From positions 1-10,289 of the forward strand of contig JAQUXG010000044.1 in NCBI GenBank assembly GCA_028692515.1: a DNA stretch of 10,289 bases, written 5' to 3'. The notes under the pieces are model-generated. The model was not told the origin of the DNA and did no database searches. It saw only the letters and a list, made by a program, of their open reading frames with translations. The position numbers and the translations under genes are program-made. Shown here in pieces: positions 1-5,760 of the stretch (its first letter is position 1; each line of letters begins with the position of its first letter). The stretch comes from Kiritimatiellales bacterium (GTDB taxonomy: Bacteria > Verrucomicrobiota > Kiritimatiellia > Kiritimatiellales > Tichowtungiaceae).

Positions 1-612
1 CCAGGTATACATTCCGTACGCATAACCGTACGTCGCATCGCGATAGTTCCATCCTGCGGTGGTTCCCCATGTCGGGGTATTGTCGGTTCCGTTGGCGTAG
101 AGCGACCACGGGTCGGAGCCATTCCCTGTCCAGTACGCCGCCTTATACCACTCGTCCTCCGTCGGCAGGGCGTAGATGATTCCGTAGGTTGATATGGCGG
201 ACGTGCGGTCGGTTCCCAGAAAATTTCCGCCTGAATCAAACTGATACGCTCCCGAATAGGCATCGCCGCTGGTCAGCCAGTTGCAGTACATCGCCGCTTC
301 ATACCAGCTCACATAATAGGCCGGACCGGTGGCCGTATCGTAACTGCAACCGCCGATCCGGCTGTCTGCCGCAACCGCTGTATCAAACTCCGCGCCGGTC
401 ACTTCATAGCGGCTGATCCCGTAGGTGTAATTCACCGCGCCGTAGCCGGTTGTGTCCGCCGCCACGCCCGTCCCGCCGATCGTCACAAAATCCGCCTGTG
501 CGCTTGTAGCAATAAGAATTGAAACCGCAAAAGAGCACAAGGAGCGCAAAGAAATTGATTTTGCGTTCTCTGCGTTCCTTTGCGGTAAATTCCTGTTCTG
601 ATTCGTGTTCAT
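1..612 (-). CDS. Secreted SUMF1/formylglycine-generating-enzyme-fold protein (5' part, truncated by window edge)
   Basis: The first 204 residues are visible and the reading frame stays open to base 1. Residues 1-40 form a Sec signal peptide: an n-region rich in Asn, Arg and Lys, a hydrophobic core LCSFAVSILIA, and a likely cleavage after TSAQA. The mature part has hallmarks of the FGE-sulfatase (SUMF1) fold: DTTGYGAVNYTYGISRYEVT, YYVSWYEAAMYCNWL, and LPTEDEWYKAAYW. Secreted PVC proteins of this kind are usually not sulfatase-activating enzymes, and many carry a C-terminal sorting signal, but that end is outside the window. The start is ATG at 612-610, just after an in-frame TGA; no convincing ribosome binding site is seen. 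The n-region and part of the hydrophobic core lie inside a palindromic repeat (524-586), so the N-terminus appears built from repeat DNA. In-frame TTG codons inside the repeat are alternative starts. The fold call is firm; function is unknown. Confidence 0.85.
   Translation of the reverse strand, partial: MNTNQNRNLPQRNAENAKSISLRSLCSFAVSILIATSAQADFVTIGGTGVAADTTGYGAVNYTYGISRYEVTGAEFDTAVAADSRIGGCSYDTATGPAYYVSWYEAAMYCNWLTSGDAYSGAYQFDSGGNFLGTDRTSAISTYGIIYALPTEDEWYKAAYWTGNGSDPWSLYANGTDNTPTWGTTAGWNYRDATYGYAYGMYTW
524..586. repeat. Imperfect palindromic repeat with GCAAAG/CTTTGC-rich arms
   Basis: Two 28-nt arms (524-551 and 559-586) flank a 7-nt spacer. The right arm, reverse complemented, matches the left at 21 of 28 positions, and all seven differences are transitions. 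Each arm is built from CGCAAAG-like blocks, beginning ACCGCAAA. From memory, elements of this composition recur in many bacterial genomes and metagenomes, but I cannot check copy number here. It lies inside the signal-peptide region of the SUMF1-like gene and reads through in frame. Confidence 0.7.
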
Positions 613-682
613 TCAAGTTTTTCCAAACATCAGTCTTCGCCAAGGCTACACCCTGACAAGTTGGAATCTTCCTACTCCTTTT

Positions 683-697
683 TTCCAAACCTTGGAA
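683..697. repeat. TTCCAA-N3-TTGGAA palindrome, copy 1
   Basis: The sequence TTCCAAACCTTGGAA has 6-bp perfect arms and a 3-bp spacer. It lies 7 bp from a second copy. The same 15-mer recurs exactly at 5725-5739. Confidence 0.85.
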
Positions 698-703
698 GAA
701 ATC

Positions 704-720
704 TTTCCAACCTTTGGAAA
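704..720. repeat. TTCCAA-N3-TTGGAA palindrome, copy 2
   Basis: Arms TTTCCAA and TTGGAAA (7 bp, perfect) surround a CCT spacer. It forms a tandem pair with copy 1 in the intergenic region. Confidence 0.85.
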
Positions 721-856
721 AGTCGCAACCCCGTCGGTCGCCGGCACATTCAGCAGCGCTATAAATCATTCGTATGTTCCAGCGGTGCCGACATAGCAGA
801 TTGAGGATTTATCCCTGATTGCTTTACCGCGGTATCATGCGGTATAAAACTCGCTG

Positions 857-1681
857 ATGTATCTCGATTTCTTCCAGCTGAATGAGTTTCCGTTCAACGT
901 GACGCCCGACCCGCGTTTTCTTTTCTTTTCTGAACGCCATCGCGAAGCGTTCGACTCATTGCTGTATGGCGTCGAACATCGCAAGGGATTTATCGTTCTC
1001 ACCGGCGAAGTCGGCTGCGGGAAAACCACCATCTGCCGCTCGGTGCTCAACAACCTGCCCGGCACCACACACTCGGCGTTTATTCTCAACCCGTCGCTCA
1101 CCGCTGCCCAGCTGGTGCGCGCCATTCTGATTGACCTCCACATCGAACCCAAAGGCGGCGATAAGCTGGTGCATATCGCCCAACTCAACCGTTTTCTGCT
1201 CCAATGTCTGGAAAAAGGCGAAAATGTCGCGGTGATCATCGATGAATCGCAAAATCTTGATCCGGTTCTGATGGAACAGGTGCGCATGCTTTCCAATCTG
1301 GAAACCGATCAGCACAAGCTGATGCAGATTATCCTGTCCGGACAGCCGGAACTGAAAGAAAGGCTTCAGCGCCCTGAGCTGCGGCAGTTGCGGCAGCGCG
1401 TGATGGTTCATTGCGACCTCGCTCCGCTCAGTCTGGTTGAAACAACTCTGTATATCCAGCACCGGCTCAAAGTCGCCGGCTCCGCCAACCCGGCCTCGAT
1501 TTTTGACAGCGCCGCCATTCAGCAGATCTATACCAGCACCGAAGGAATTCCCCGCCAGATCAATACCGTCTGTGACCGCTCTCTGCTGGCCGCGTATGTT
1601 CGCCGATCCTATCAGGTCACACCCCCGGATGTGGCGCACGCGCTGGCCGAGCTGTCATCATTAATTGGAAGCCTGGAATGA
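857..1681 (+). CDS. ExeA/GspA-like AAA ATPase
   Basis: A 274-residue cytoplasmic P-loop ATPase of the ExeA/GspA group. In type II secretion systems of this kind, ExeA works with the membrane protein ExeB/GspB to help place the outer-membrane secretin through the peptidoglycan. Visible motifs: the family N-terminus (FFQLNEFPFNVTPDPRFLFFS), Walker A GEVGCGKT (residues 50-57), Walker B VAVIIDESQ with D129 and E130, the ILSGQPEL segment (about 159-166), and a sensor-2-like GIPRQIN near residue 237. It is about half the length of classical ExeA and lacks the C-terminal transmembrane and peptidoglycan-binding parts. The next gene is GspB-like, which supports the assignment. Start ATG at 857 has no clear ribosome binding site. 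The last codons and stop (TGA 1679-1681) lie in the left arm of a repeat (1667-1700). It could serve type IV pilus rather than secretin assembly. Confidence 0.88.
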   Translation: MYLDFFQLNEFPFNVTPDPRFLFFSERHREAFDSLLYGVEHRKGFIVLTGEVGCGKTTICRSVLNNLPGTTHSAFILNPSLTAAQLVRAILIDLHIEPKGGDKLVHIAQLNRFLLQCLEKGENVAVIIDESQNLDPVLMEQVRMLSNLETDQHKLMQIILSGQPELKERLQRPELRQLRQRVMVHCDLAPLSLVETTLYIQHRLKVAGSANPASIFDSAAIQQIYTSTEGIPRQINTVCDRSLLAAYVRRSYQVTPPDVAHALAELSSLIGSLE

Positions 1682-1791
1682 TGGAATACCGGAATAATGG
1701 TGTATGGAGCAAAAGAAGCCGAAAAAACTTCCTTCTGGCATTCTCTATTCTGCATTTACAATATTCCCCGATTCCGTCATTCCAATGTTCC
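1667..1791. repeat. Inverted pair of 8-bp-period GGAATNNN repeats (long hairpin)
   Basis: The left arm (1667-1700) consists of the 8-mers GGAAGCCT, GGAATGAT, GGAATACC and GGAATAAT followed by GG. The right arm (1760-1791), on the opposite strand, reads GGAACATT, GGAATGAC, GGAATCGG and GGAATATT. Unit-for-unit pairing gives a long imperfect hairpin with a 59-nt loop (1701-1759). It fills almost the whole gap between the ATPase and GspB-like genes and supplies the stop codon of the former. I see no protein gene in it. Confidence 0.75.
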
Positions 1792-1808
1792 TGTAATCCG
1801 AGGTTCTT

Positions 1809-2396
1809 ATGAGTTTAATTCAAGATGCACTAAAGCGTAAATCGGAAGAAATGCCGCCCGTCCAACCCGTGGTGCCGGAAACGCAGCCAGCATCGGCAGA
1901 AGAAGATGTAGCGTCAAAAGGCCCGCAGTCGGTGATGATTCTCTTGATCATCCTGCTGATCATCGCCCTGCTGGTCGCGCTCGGCGGACTGGCGTTTTCG
2001 TTAATCCATTCAGGCAAAAAGAACAAAGACCAAAAGCCAGCGGCGGCGGCACCTGCTATTGAAATACCGGCAGAAGTTCCGATCGCACCGGTCGTGGCGG
2101 CACCTCGGGTTGAAGCACCCACCCCGGTTGCGGAACCCACCCCGGTTGCGGAACCCGCACCGGTTGCAGCGCCCGACGTTGAGCCGGTTGTGATCGAGCA
2201 GCCCATGGTTGAACCGTGGCCGGAGTTGAAGCTGACCGGCATCGCCTCGAGCGGTAATCAGCGAATCGCTATCATTAACGGAAAAATGATCACTGCCGGC
2301 CGGGTAATCGGCGAAGTTCTCGTGCGCGAAGTACGCGATGAGCAGGCGATTGTTGAATTCCGCGGGGAGCGCCGCATTCTGCATGTGAACGAGTAA
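1809..2396 (+). CDS. GspB/ExeB-like membrane protein
   Basis: A 195-residue single-pass inner-membrane protein, the likely partner of the upstream ExeA-like ATPase. The N-terminus MSLIQDALKRK matches the conserved N-terminal motif of GspB-type proteins (usually written YILDALKKAE). A hydrophobic helix spans about residues 41-67. It is followed by a basic stretch and a Pro/Ala/Glu-rich periplasmic linker (about 76-135) containing the repeated hexapeptide TPVAEP. The C-terminal domain (about 137-195, from WPELKLTGIA through RIAIINGKMITAGRVIGEV to GERRILHV) fits the small periplasmic T2SSB/PilP-like domain. A ribosome binding site GAGG lies 5 nt before ATG 1809. The 127-nt gap to the ATPase is occupied by a hairpin repeat, so co-transcription is probable but not certain. 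No other secretion genes are in view. Confidence 0.82.
   Translation: MSLIQDALKRKSEEMPPVQPVVPETQPASAEEDVASKGPQSVMILLIILLIIALLVALGGLAFSLIHSGKKNKDQKPAAAAPAIEIPAEVPIAPVVAAPRVEAPTPVAEPTPVAEPAPVAAPDVEPVVIEQPMVEPWPELKLTGIASSGNQRIAIINGKMITAGRVIGEVLVREVRDEQAIVEFRGERRILHVNE
2121..2174 (+). repeat. 18-bp tandem repeat in the GspB-like linker
   Basis: Two identical 18-bp units (2121-2138 and 2139-2156) are followed by a diverged third (2157-2174). In frame they encode TPVAEP, TPVAEP and APVAAP. The identical pair suggests recent slippage or unequal-crossover expansion of a flexible periplasmic linker. Confidence 0.8.
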
Positions 2397-2469
2397 GCCG
2401 CTAGACAAAGTACATTCCGGCCTCTATCATGGCTCCGTTGCGCAGGCATGGGGTTTGCGCTTAAAACAT

Positions 2470-2474
2470 GGAGG
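2470..2474 (+). promoter_or_regulatory. Ribosome binding site fixing the start at 2482
   Basis: GGAGG lies 7 nt before ATG 2482. It favours that start over the in-frame ATG at 2455, which would put nine extra residues before the signal peptide. Confidence 0.75.
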
Positions 2475-2481
2475 TATTCTC

Positions 2482-2811
2482 ATGCGGTACATAACGGCAC
2501 TGGTTCTTGCGGCTCTGGTATTCTCTGTCGCCGCTGCAAAAGCTGAAAACATGCCCAAAATGAAAATGAAGGGCAAAATGGATGCGGGACTTGAAAAAAA
2601 TGCGGAATGTAAAATGTCCGTAGCGACAAACGACGCCGCATGCACCATGGAGCAGAAAAAAGAGCAGATGAAATCCATGGAAAAGCAGCAGATGAAAAAA
2701 GCTGAAGAGATGAAGAAAGAAGCTGGCAAAGGATCTGAAAAAGGTCAGGCCATGCGCGAAGAACACAGCAAGAAATGGTGGAAACTCTGGGGCGATAAAA
2801 CAGAGGAATAA
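2482..2811 (+). CDS. Small secreted Lys/Met-rich protein, function unknown
   Basis: The product has 109 residues. Residues 1-24 form a textbook Sec signal peptide (MRYITALVLAALVFSVAAAKA, then E). The mature part is extremely hydrophilic and probably helical. It opens with a Met/Lys alternation (MPKMKMKGKM), has two cysteines (in NAECKM and DAACTM), and continues with Lys/Glu/Met-rich repeats such as EQMKSMEKQQMKKAEEMKK. It ends with an aromatic patch SKKWWKLWGDK. I do not recognise the family. Met-rich periplasmic segments sometimes bind copper, but this could equally be a low-complexity envelope protein. A strong ribosome binding site decides the start. It lies 85 bp after the GspB-like gene on the same strand and ends just before a strong terminator, so it may be the last gene of that unit. 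Confidence 0.75.
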   Translation: MRYITALVLAALVFSVAAAKAENMPKMKMKGKMDAGLEKNAECKMSVATNDAACTMEQKKEQMKSMEKQQMKKAEEMKKEAGKGSEKGQAMREEHSKKWWKLWGDKTEE

Positions 2812-2830
2812 GCTCCCCGTCTCTCTCAGA

Positions 2831-2857
2831 AAAAAGCCCCGGAATCCGGGGCTTTTT
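2831..2857. terminator. Bidirectional intrinsic terminator
   Basis: The arms AAAAAGCCCCGGA (2831-2843) and TCCGGGGCTTTTT (2845-2857) form a strong GC hairpin with an A-tract on one side and a T-tract on the other. It sits between convergent genes: 20 nt after the stop of the Lys/Met-rich gene, and overlapping by two bases the stop codon of the minus-strand glycosyltransferase. It can therefore serve both. Confidence 0.9.
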
Positions 2858-4361
2858 ATTTGCGGCTATAGACGTCAACCTGCGTGTAAACCGGCCCCCA
2901 CGGATGCTGCCGAACCGGAATTCTCCGCTCCAGCGTGAAGGCCGATTCCAGCTGCCGGTACAGAGGAACCAGACCTTCATACGGACTGTGGAAGACATAA
3001 ATTTTTCCTGCGCCGTGCTTCAACTTCTCAATCAGCACAGCCGCTTCCAATGACAGCTCCCGCTGATCTTCCAGCAGCTTGTTCACATCGATACAGGAAG
3101 GCCGGGTCATCTGAATTTCTGGAAATACAAAACGCGGCCCGGCCTGAACCTTCATCTGATCGAGATAATAGTCCACTGTGAAATGGCTGATGCCTGTCTC
3201 GATCAGCGTGTCATCCGGCGAAAGATCCGTCGCCAGCCGCACAATCACATCGCGTTGCTCCGTCAAATGTCCGAAGGCGCGCCACGCCGTGTAGCGCGCC
3301 GCCCCCGCCAGATTCACCGCAATCAAAAGCGTCAGAATCAAACCCGGCCAACGAACTTTTGAAGCCGCATAACCGGTCAGCGCGCAAACCAGCGGCAGGC
3401 CGATCAGATCCATCTTATCCAGCCAGAACACCGGCCGGTATAACGAGATGATCACAATCACCCCGATCGAAAACAGATGCGCAACAAACAGTTCGCGGGC
3501 GGAGCGGTCATCAGCCGATTTCCCGCGAAACAACTGAAGCAGAACAAACAGCATCAGCGCGCCGGCAACCGCTATGCGAAGCCATTTGATTCCGTCAATC
3601 GCCATCATCTGGCTGGAAACACTCAGCAGATAGGCCCCGACGGCACCGTGATAGCGCACCAGATCCGGCACCGTCTCCGGTGTGGCACCAACGAGGTAGC
3701 CCGAAACCTGTAGCGCCAGCGACGGCATCCAGAGAATCATTCCGGCCAATAGAAACATTGAGGTCATCAGCCCGGCGCGCAACCGTTCGCGGTAAAACAC
3801 CGCCAGCACAACAAACTGAGAAAGCGGCACAAACAGATACAGCGTGTGCGCATAAAAACCGGCGACCGAAAAAAGTACAAATAGCATGCCGTCGCGCAGC
3901 ATACCGCGCCGCAGCGCGCGGTAGAAAAACAGCCAGCCGAGCACGGTGCAAAGAACCATCAGCGAATAATAGCGCAGATTGGTCGCCTGATGCAGGCACG
4001 GCAGACAGAACACAGCACAGGCCGTTCCCGCAATGCGGACGCGGGAATCGGCAAACAGCTCGCGCAGAAAAAACGGGATCGCAATCAATGCGGCACAGTC
4101 CAGCAAAACCGTCAGCGTCGTCAGCGCATATTCGCCGTCGCCGAACAGCCTCATCCAGCCGTGAAGCAGAAAATAAAACAGCGGACTGCCGTTATCCGAA
4201 CTCAACGTCTGGACAATTTTTAACAGCGGCTCATGCGCCAGCTTGATCGAAAACGCCTCATCGAGCCAGATACATGAAAACGGGAGCTGCACAAAACGAA
4301 ATGTAACTCCCGCCAGCACCAGCAACGGAACCAGCCATCTCTCGGCTTTTTTCCAGTTCAT
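2856..4361 (-). CDS. GT-C family membrane glycosyltransferase (ArnT/PMT-like, GT39-type)
   Basis: A 501-residue polytopic inner-membrane protein. GT-C enzymes of this group move a sugar from a polyprenyl-phosphate carrier to a lipid, glycan or protein acceptor on the periplasmic side. After the first membrane helix (about residues 10-27) comes the motif WLDEAFS with D34 and E35, the acidic pair typical of the first external loop in PMT/ArnT-like enzymes. A segment GSPLFYFLLHGWMRLFG follows, also typical of the family. Many hydrophobic helices run to about residue 370. A soluble C-terminal part (about 380-501) with RYTAWRAF, FTVDYYL and IYVFHSPYEGL probably lies in the periplasm. The start ATG at 4361 has only a weak ribosome binding site. 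Acceptor and donor cannot be deduced. It follows the hydrogenase-regulator operon on the same strand but is separated by a terminator-like hairpin, so it is probably an independent unit. Confidence 0.8.
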   Translation of the reverse strand: MNWKKAERWLVPLLVLAGVTFRFVQLPFSCIWLDEAFSIKLAHEPLLKIVQTLSSDNGSPLFYFLLHGWMRLFGDGEYALTTLTVLLDCAALIAIPFFLRELFADSRVRIAGTACAVFCLPCLHQATNLRYYSLMVLCTVLGWLFFYRALRRGMLRDGMLFVLFSVAGFYAHTLYLFVPLSQFVVLAVFYRERLRAGLMTSMFLLAGMILWMPSLALQVSGYLVGATPETVPDLVRYHGAVGAYLLSVSSQMMAIDGIKWLRIAVAGALMLFVLLQLFRGKSADDRSARELFVAHLFSIGVIVIISLYRPVFWLDKMDLIGLPLVCALTGYAASKVRWPGLILTLLIAVNLAGAARYTAWRAFGHLTEQRDVIVRLATDLSPDDTLIETGISHFTVDYYLDQMKVQAGPRFVFPEIQMTRPSCIDVNKLLEDQRELSLEAAVLIEKLKHGAGKIYVFHSPYEGLVPLYRQLESAFTLERRIPVRQHPWGPVYTQVDVYSRK

Positions 4362-4387
4362 TTTTCTGCCGTCCGGTAAAACATGAA

Positions 4388-4404
4388 AACCGGCCTTGCC
4401 GGTT
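4388..4404 (-). terminator. Probable minus-strand terminator
   Basis: AACCGGC and GCCGGTT pair around a 3-nt loop. On the minus strand the hairpin is followed by an interrupted T-run (TTTTCATGTTTT). It lies 14 nt after the end of the TM1266-like gene and would end the regulatory operon. The T-tract is imperfect, so termination may be partial. Confidence 0.5.
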
Positions 4405-4417
4405 CCAAACCGTGGAA
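4403..4417. repeat. Degenerate TTCCAA-N3-TTGGAA palindrome
   Basis: TTCCAAACCGTGGAA differs from the 15-mer at 683-697 and 5725-5739 by a single base in the right arm. It overlaps the end of the terminator-like hairpin by two bases. Confidence 0.55.
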
Positions 4418-4418
4418 A

Positions 4419-4679
4419 CTAGACGTGATCAAAAACCATTGACTGAACTTCCACACCGTCGATTGACGTCAGCTTGGCTTTGAGCGAAGCGACCTGAGCG
4501 TCATCGTCCACCATGTCGAGAAGGATCATTCCGTTCGGCGAGCAGACTTTCTTATCGGCCTCATGAAGACCGAGTCGTGTGCGGATCTGGCATCCGAATT
4601 CCGTGAACACTTTCTGAACCTCACCGGCATGCTTCACCCGTTCTGTAATATGAACTCCGACTACAATGTGCTTATCCAT
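4419..4679 (-). CDS. TM1266-type iron-only hydrogenase system regulator
   Basis: An 86-residue protein with an ACT/ferredoxin-like beta-alpha-beta pattern. It resembles the small putative iron-only hydrogenase system regulator family (TM1266-type): an opening beta strand HIVVGVHIT, a central RTRLGLHEADKKVCSPNGMILLDMVDD, and a closing LTSIDGVEVQSMVF. Members of that family occur beside [FeFe]-hydrogenase and maturation genes; their molecular role is unproven, with ligand-binding regulation assumed from the fold. Two cysteines (in FGCQI and VCSPN) are seen but I do not know if they matter. A strong ribosome binding site (GAGGAGG, complement of 4686-4692) lies 6 nt before the ATG. It is the last gene of the rex-led minus-strand cluster, 53 nt after the PHP gene, and a TTCCAA palindrome fills part of that gap. 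Context and fold agree. Confidence 0.72.
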   Translation of the reverse strand: MDKHIVVGVHITERVKHAGEVQKVFTEFGCQIRTRLGLHEADKKVCSPNGMILLDMVDDDAQVASLKAKLTSIDGVEVQSMVFDHV

Positions 4680-4715
4680 AAGATGCCTCCTCGTTGCGGG
4701 AAGTTTTAATCAAAT

Positions 4716-4732
4716 TTTCCAATGTTTGGAAA
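4716..4732. repeat. TTCCAA-N3-TTGGAA palindrome, copy 3
   Basis: TTTCCAA and TTGGAAA (7-bp perfect arms) flank TGT. It directly abuts the TAG stop codon (4735-4733) of the PHP gene and lies within the short gap before the TM1266-like gene. A hairpin in the mRNA here could tune expression of the last gene. Confidence 0.85.
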
Positions 4733-5431
4733 CTATTTCAAGAGCAGGTTGCGGAAGGCTTCGCGAAGCGCCGGAACGGTGAAGGCGGTGGTTTCAACTT
4801 CTGTAAAACGGCGGGCAAGCTGATCCGGATGGTGGGCATCGGAAAACCGGACGACGGGCCAGTGCCGCGCGATGTCCGGATCGACGGTTCCGACCACTTC
4901 GACGGCATCGTACGGCAGATCCGGCAGAAATCCGAGATGCGAGATGGCGCCGCACATGGGCCGGTCAATGTGTGAGGGAATACAAAGTGCGCCCGCCTGC
5001 AGTGTCATCGGGATCAAATCGAAAAATGAAATGTCCGTTCCGATGTTCAGCAGTTTGTCGGCAAAGTATTCCACTTCTTCATTCACGTTGACCACAGGCT
5101 GCTCGCCGAAGCGGTTTGGATTATTCGGCACATCCGGCAGATGGCGGTAAATCATCCGGCCGAATTCCATCGCTCGGGGCAGATCATCGAACAGACAGAG
5201 AACGTGAACTTCCTCGGCGGTGGAAACTTCCATTCCATAGAGGCAGGCCAGTCCGGATTCGACGCAGGCCTGATGAAAAGCGGGAAGATTTTCGACACAG
5301 CTGTGGTCGGTGAGCGCGATGCAGTCGATTCCAGCCGCCTTCTCCCGCGCGACGATCGTGCGCGGCGACATCTCCAGCGCCGCGCATGGCGACAGGCAGG
5401 AGTGGATGTGAAAATCAATCCGGGCTTTCAT
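4733..5431 (-). CDS. PHP-domain metal-dependent phosphoesterase-like protein
   Basis: A 232-residue PHP-fold protein, predicted to hydrolyse a phosphoester with bound metal ions. Metal-ligand motifs are all present: HIH (H8, H10), LTDHS (D42, H43), GMEVS (E68), EEVHVL (H76), CIPSHIDRP, and the C-terminal FSDAHHPDQL. The PHP site therefore looks intact. The start ATG at 5431 gives the classic PHP opening MKARIDFHIHSCLSPCAALEM. The frame is open further upstream, but that part overlaps the DRTGG gene in another frame and contains no family sequence. The gene begins 5 nt after the stop of the DRTGG gene, so translation is probably coupled. PHP genes of this subtype occur with DRTGG, GHKL-kinase and hydrogenase subunit genes in anaerobes. 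The substrate is unknown; a small phosphorylated metabolite, a nucleotide or a phosphoprotein are all possible. Confidence 0.85.
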   Translation of the reverse strand: MKARIDFHIHSCLSPCAALEMSPRTIVAREKAAGIDCIALTDHSCVENLPAFHQACVESGLACLYGMEVSTAEEVHVLCLFDDLPRAMEFGRMIYRHLPDVPNNPNRFGEQPVVNVNEEVEYFADKLLNIGTDISFFDLIPMTLQAGALCIPSHIDRPMCGAISHLGFLPDLPYDAVEVVGTVDPDIARHWPVVRFSDAHHPDQLARRFTEVETTAFTVPALREAFRNLLLK

Positions 5432-5436
5432 GCTGC

Positions 5437-5760
5437 TTATCTGTCGAGAGCGTTGGCAAGCGCAACTGTGGTTTCGTACTGACTGCCGGAGGAGACGAAA
5501 AGCGCGATCTTTTCTTTGGCGGCGGTTTCGATGACATCGAGTGATACGTTGCGCCCATGGCAGAAGATGACGGCGGACGCACCGGTGAGCGATGCGACGG
5601 CCACGGTGTTTTTGTGCGCCTGAATGGTGATGAGCGCATCGCCCTCCGTGAGATGGGCCATGACATCGCTGAGCAGATCGGAGGTGTAGCCGCCGGTGAT
5701 TTCGTTGTCGGTCAGCTGCACACATTCCAAACCTTGGAATTTCAGTTCACTCGTTTTCAT
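5437..5760 (-). CDS. Stand-alone DRTGG-domain protein (distal copy)
   Basis: A 107-residue protein made of a single DRTGG domain, a fold also found in the N-terminal part of phosphotransacetylases and related to the HPr-kinase N-terminal domain. The diagnostic segment is EITGGYTSDLLSDVMAHL (about residues 20-37). It is followed by alternating strands and helices (ALITIQ, TVAVASLTGASAVIF, LDVIETAAKEKIALFVS). No catalytic residues are known for isolated DRTGG domains; ligand or partner binding is likely. The gene overlaps the upstream CBS-kinase gene by 14 nt and precedes PHP by 5 nt. A perfect TTCCAA palindrome (5724-5740) is embedded in codons for residues KFQGLE. A second DRTGG protein is encoded two genes upstream. 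Confidence 0.75.
   Translation of the reverse strand: MKTSELKFQGLECVQLTDNEITGGYTSDLLSDVMAHLTEGDALITIQAHKNTVAVASLTGASAVIFCHGRNVSLDVIETAAKEKIALFVSSGSQYETTVALANALDR
5724..5740. repeat. TTCCAA-N3-TTGGAA palindrome, copy 4 (intragenic)
   Basis: ATTCCAA and TTGGAAT (7-bp perfect arms) surround ACC. The central 15-mer is identical to copy 1 at 683-697. It lies in coding sequence near the start of the distal DRTGG gene. Confidence 0.85.

Larger units (their letters stand above)
613..856. other. Divergent intergenic region between SUMF1-like gene and ExeA-like ATPase
   Basis: This 244-bp gap separates divergent genes. It contains two TTCCAA-N3-TTGGAA palindromes (683-697, 705-719), a lone TTCCAA (621-626) and a lone TTGGAA (661-666). 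Near its right end is a 10-bp perfect palindrome TACCGCGGTA (825-834), partly overlapping a direct repeat GCGGTAT (829-835 and 839-845), close to the ATPase start. I see no convincing promoter hexamers and no coding sequence; the open frame at 605-796 is composed largely of the palindromes. Confidence 0.6.

Noticed and set aside
605..796. 63-residue open frame on the plus strand
   Set aside because: It runs through the TTCCAA palindromes in the intergenic region, has no ribosome binding site and resembles no protein; it also overlaps the start of the SUMF1-like gene.
1290..1304. TTTCCA-N3-TGGAAA inside the ExeA-like gene as a further palindrome copy
   Set aside because: It lacks the inner A/T pair of the TTCCAA-N3-TTGGAA motif and is explained by the MLSNLET coding sequence.
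956..1639. 227-residue open frame opposite the ExeA-like gene
   Set aside because: Antisense shadow of a gene with clear Walker motifs; no recognisable domain.
3680..4246. 188-residue open frame opposite the glycosyltransferase
   Set aside because: Composition is Arg/Ala/Ser-rich as expected for an antisense reading of a membrane protein gene; no start signal or domain.
5432..5725. Upstream extension of the PHP reading frame to a start near 5725
   Set aside because: The extra 98 residues overlap the DRTGG gene in another frame and are Arg/His-rich without family similarity; ATG 5431 gives the normal PHP N-terminus.
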